Source: JAPOXR01 sp965199765
Lineage (GTDB): Bacteria > Pseudomonadota > Alphaproteobacteria > Rhodobacterales > Rhodobacteraceae
Reading direction: 5' to 3'
DNA length: 64,000 bases
NCBI GenBank assembly: GCA_965199765.1
Contig: CBDATC010000002.1
Location: 1,178,001 to 1,242,000 of the forward strand
Position 1 is the first letter of the stretch; each line of letters opens with the position of its first letter. Made by a program: the position numbers and the translations under genes. Below the pieces are notes generated by a model. The model was not told the origin of the DNA, made no database searches, and saw only the letters and a program-made list of their open reading frames with translations. Shown here piece after piece: positions 62,869-64,000 of the stretch.

Positions 62869-64000
62869 CTTGTTGATCCTTCAGCCGCTTCTTTAACCGC
62901 ATGCAGCTGTTCGAAATCCTCTTCAATGGTCATTGGTCGCGGATCCGGCTTTTCCAATATGCCGAGCAATGGAAGAATGATCAGAAAATAGATGAACCAA
63001 TATGAGGCGCCGGCAAGCGCAATGATGCCATAGATCCCTTCAGCCGGACGACCGCCCGCCCACGTCAACACAATGAAATCCAGCACCAGCAGAGCAAACC
63101 ACCACTTGAACATGGGTCGATAACGACCGGAGCGAATTGTTGAACTATCGAGCCACGGCGCCAGAGCCATCACCAGCATAGAGCCGAACATCGCCAGAAC
63201 TCCAAAGAATTTTGCATCAATGATGCCGCCAGTGACTAAGCTCGTGAACTGCACAACCCAGACATCGGCTGTGAATGCTCGAAGAATTGCGTAGAATGGA
63301 AGAAAATACCATTCCGGCACGATGTGCTCCGGTGTGGCGAGCGGATTGGCCATTATGTAGTTGTCCGGGTGACCGAGATAATTTGGCATGAACCCGACGA
63401 TCGCGAAGAATCCAATTAGGATCACACACAAAGCGAAGAGGTCCTTGATGACAAAATACGGCCAGAACGGCAGTGTGTCCCGATCCGCTTCTTCTCGCGA
63501 TGTGCGCCGGACCTCAATGCCGCTGGGGTTGTTGTTTCCTGTGCTGTGGAAAGCCCAGACGTGAACAGTTACCAGCCCGACGATGATGAAGGGAAGCAGA
63601 TAGTGAAGCGAGAAAAACCGGTTTAACGTCGGATTATCAACCGCCGGACCGCCCAGCAGCCAAGTCTGGATCGGCTCGCCAATCCCTGGGATAGCGCCGA
63701 ACAGACCCGTGATCACCGTGGCGCCCCAGAATGACATTTGGCCCCAAGGCAGGACATACCCCATGAACGCGGTTGCCATCATCGCCACGTAGATCAGCAT
63801 CCCGATGATCCAAGTGATTTCGCGCGGTGGTTTATACGAACCATAATATAAGCTGCGGAACATATGGATATAGACGGCGAAGAAAAACAGCGATGCGCCG
63901 TTTTGATGCAGATAGCGCAGCGCCCATCCTGAATTCACATTTCGCATGATGTGTTCAACGCTGCCGAATGCCATTTCTGCGTTGGGCGTATAGTGCATGG
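62865..64000 (-). CDS. petB: Cytochrome b of the bc1 complex (N-terminus beyond the window)
   Basis: The C-terminal about 378 residues of cytochrome b. The frame enters at MHYTPNAEMAFGSVEHIMRN, which is internal in the family (after the first helices), so the true start lies past the right edge. Haem ligands are visible: YLHQNGAS and YIHMFRS, then HYLLPF and VHVWAFHSTG. The quinol-oxidising PEWYF motif is present in HIVPEWYFLPFYAILR. It forms the membrane core of complex III. Confidence 0.95.
   Translation of the reverse strand, partial: MHYTPNAEMAFGSVEHIMRNVNSGWALRYLHQNGASLFFFAVYIHMFRSLYYGSYKPPREITWIIGMLIYVAMMATAFMGYVLPWGQMSFWGATVITGLFGAIPGIGEPIQTWLLGGPAVDNPTLNRFFSLHYLLPFIIVGLVTVHVWAFHSTGNNNPSGIEVRRTSREEADRDTLPFWPYFVIKDLFALCVILIGFFAIVGFMPNYLGHPDNYIMANPLATPEHIVPEWYFLPFYAILRAFTADVWVVQFTSLVTGGIIDAKFFGVLAMFGSMLVMALAPWLDSSTIRSGRYRPMFKWWFALLVLDFIVLTWAGGRPAEGIYGIIALAGASYWFIYFLIILPLLGILEKPDPRPMTIEEDFEQLHAVKEAAEGSTR

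Overview
The window reads as a piece of chromosome from a marine-type alphaproteobacterium, most likely in or near the Rhodobacterales. The support is the hisB-H-A-F-E order, a DinB polymerase with an N-terminal zinc ribbon, TRAP and BCCT transporters, a petB-petC bc1 operon, a pyrrolysine-free MttB homologue, and a large DnaQ-CBS-DUF294 fusion. Base composition looks moderate (roughly 50-55 % GC by eye) and insertion-sequence wreckage is plentiful. These are inferences from gene content; no 16S rRNA is present.

Layout. 1-4.2 kb is accessory: a hipBA module with three operator palindromes, a degenerate IS1202/ISNCY-type element and a lone GSU2403-family nucleotidyltransferase. 4.8-8.0 kb is the histidine operon, followed by a truncated NTF2-like secreted protein, an SDR, dinB and a TRAP transporter (dctP-dctQ-dctM). 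14.7-16.1 kb holds a wrecked Rpn nuclease gene cut by a second, internally deleted copy of the same IS in opposite orientation. 16.2-35.2 kb is mostly core: GNAT, tRNA-Tyr, rlmB, metY, a GspL/PilP-like protein, prpE, upp, guaD, mgtE, then methylmalonyl-CoA mutase and propionyl-CoA carboxylase alpha. A 997-residue type IIG-like restriction/methylase protein sits between the last two.

35.5-43.6 kb contains a VOC protein, an ammonium transporter, an intact Rpn gene followed by a tandem copy of its own 3' end, three-part IS256 debris and a BCCT carrier. 43.6-51.0 kb holds adenine deaminase, AMP nucleosidase, HU, an EamA exporter, aroC and a MocE/MocD-like ferredoxin-oxygenase pair. 51.3-62.0 kb carries iolC (fused to DUF2090), an AGAT-like amidinotransferase, the DnaQ-CBS-DUF294 fusion, a second intact Rpn gene again followed by a copy of its own 3' end, an IS256 pseudogene, an MttB homologue and iolB. 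The window closes with petC and the 3' part of petB.

How it fits together. PrpE, PccA and Mcm make most of a route from propionate to succinyl-CoA (pccB and epimerase are not here). GuaD, Ade, Amn and Upp are purine and pyrimidine salvage. IolC, IolB, MocD/E-like proteins and the amidinotransferase suggest inositol or amino-/methyl-inositol metabolism. The most interesting signal is the Rpn family. Both intact genes carry a Shine-Dalgarno-preceded in-frame internal ATG before the C-terminal domain, and both are followed by an intact stand-alone ORF duplicating just that C-terminal domain, which suggests nuclease toxins with intragenic and separately encoded antitoxins.
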